A stretch of DNA of 64,000 bases from Salmonirosea aquatica (GTDB lineage Bacteria; Bacteroidota; Bacteroidia; Cytophagales; Spirosomataceae): positions 4,376,501 through 4,440,500 of the forward strand of contig NZ_WHLY01000002.1 of the NCBI RefSeq assembly GCF_009296315.1, written 5' to 3'. The notes beneath the pieces are model-generated. The model worked only from the letters and a program-made list of their open reading frames with translations, was not told the DNA's origin and did no database searches. Made by a program: the position numbers and the translations under genes. Below, in pieces: positions 63,462 through 64,000 of this stretch (positions within the stretch are counted from its first letter, which is position 1; every line of letters starts with the position of its first letter).

Positions 63462-64000
63462 TCTTTGACCAAATCCTCACTGAGTTTCCAAAGTTCGGTG
63501 GCCAGAAACTTGCTGTGCGTTTCTTTGGCGGGTTTTATAGGCTGCATGTTTTCGAAATATTTGCCCGTTACACCAAAGACTTCGGGTGAGCTGGCGAGGT
63601 AGATACTCGTTTGCGCTCCCTCCTGCGGCGACTTGGCAAAGGGCCTGACCAGCCACATGACAACGCTACCAAAACTGGAAAAACCGGAGCCGAAACTCGT
63701 CGCTACAAAACCAGGATGCAAGGCGTTGGACGTAATTCCCAAGGGTTGCAAACGCGCTGACAATTCATTGGAAAACAGAATATTAGCCAACTTTGAGTTG
63801 CCATAGGTTGTCCAAGGTTTGAATTTATCCGGCTTCACGAGCTGGTCGATACGGAACTTCGCGAATTGATGCGCCCCCGACGACACGTGGACGATGCGGG
63901 CGTCCGTGCCCGCTTTCAGCAAATCGATCAGGCCCGTTGTGAGCAGGAAATGCCCCACGTGGTTTACGGCAAAAGTCATTTCTATCCCATCCAGTGTAAT
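63440..64000 (-). CDS. SDR family oxidoreductase, 5' end cut by the window
   Basis: C-terminal 187 residues of a short-chain dehydrogenase, running off the right edge. It starts inside the fold at LDGIEMTFAVNHVGHFLLTT, the NxxG catalytic-Asn region, then IVHVSSGAHQ (catalytic Ser), TYGNSKLANILFS with YxxxK, and LHPGFVATSF. The long variant with ARLQPLGITSNALHPG resembles retinol-dehydrogenase-like SDRs. The dinucleotide-binding Gly motif lies beyond 64000. Convergent with, and overlapping, the trans-sulfuration gene by 22 bases. Confidence 0.88.
   Translation of the reverse strand: MTLDGIEMTFAVNHVGHFLLTTGLIDLLKAGTDARIVHVSSGAHQFAKFRIDQLVKPDKFKPWTTYGNSKLANILFSNELSARLQPLGITSNALHPGFVATSFGSGFSSFGSVVMWLVRPFAKSPQEGAQTSIYLASSPEVFGVTGKYFENMQPIKPAKETHSKFLATELWKLSEDLVKDYIPAKA

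Noticed and set aside
1-64000. Insertion sequence, prophage or integron
   Set aside because: No transposase, integrase, recombinase or phage structural protein is recognisable in any large frame.

Overview
The window looks like a chromosomal piece of a Bacteroidota bacterium of the Cytophagales type (Dyadobacter/Persicitalea-like; genus is inference). Supporting signs are the gene families (PVC-type heme-binding dehydrogenases, DUF1080, Tat-exported TIM-barrel isomerases, GWxTD protein, Wzi family, HLPGVPSA-type surface protein), the lack of obvious Shine-Dalgarno sequences, and a promoter matching the Bacteroidota -33 TTG / -7 TAnnTTTG pattern. Most genes are moderately GC-rich and carry the palindrome GGTACC very often. 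Two blocks (11.3-12.6 kb and 33.5-37.8 kb) are strongly AT-rich and lack that palindrome, so they look acquired.

Layout. 0-11 kb: MscS channel, an exported unknown protein, an SDR, two large PVC-type dehydrogenase paralogues (the second without its heme domain), a Tat-exported TIM-barrel protein, a phosphoribosyltransferase and a Uma2 nuclease-like protein. 11-16.3 kb: AT-rich amino acid permease, an orphan XRE regulator and a SNF2 helicase; beside the XRE gene lies a relic of a second helicase 3' end. 16.4-16.8 kb: tRNA-Leu and tRNA-Gly, each with a terminator. 16.8-19 kb: UbiA prenyltransferase and a type III polyketide synthase, divergently arranged. 19-25.6 kb: a 1,360-residue superfamily 1 helicase, a second TIM-barrel protein with a DUF1080 protein, and a HIT protein.

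25.6-51.6 kb is one long minus-strand surface-polysaccharide locus. Read in its own direction it runs: Wza-like exporter (frameshifted), Wzz-like copolymerase, surface protein with head-like repeats, a very strong terminator, the pseudaminic acid genes pseB, pseC, aldo/keto reductase, pseF, class III aminotransferase, methyltransferase, a pseG-pseH fusion and pseI, then acyltransferase, Wzx flippase, KpsC/S-like transferase, Wzy-like polymerase, PhyH-type dioxygenase, GT4 glycosyltransferase, and three Wzi-type outer-membrane proteins with a polyprenyl-phosphate sugar transferase among them. Together these could make CMP-pseudaminic acid, build a repeat unit on undecaprenyl phosphate, flip and polymerise it, export it and attach it at the surface.

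51.8-64 kb is mostly housekeeping: AspS, a lipoprotein, a NarL-type two-component system in an operon with a membrane protein and a small cysteine-ended protein, RlmB overlapping a GWxTD lipoprotein, a dienoyl-CoA-isomerase-like crotonase, a thioredoxin-fold exported protein, a trans-sulfuration PLP enzyme, and an SDR cut by the window edge. No CRISPR array, insertion sequence, phage or rRNA gene was seen. All family names come from reading motifs by eye.
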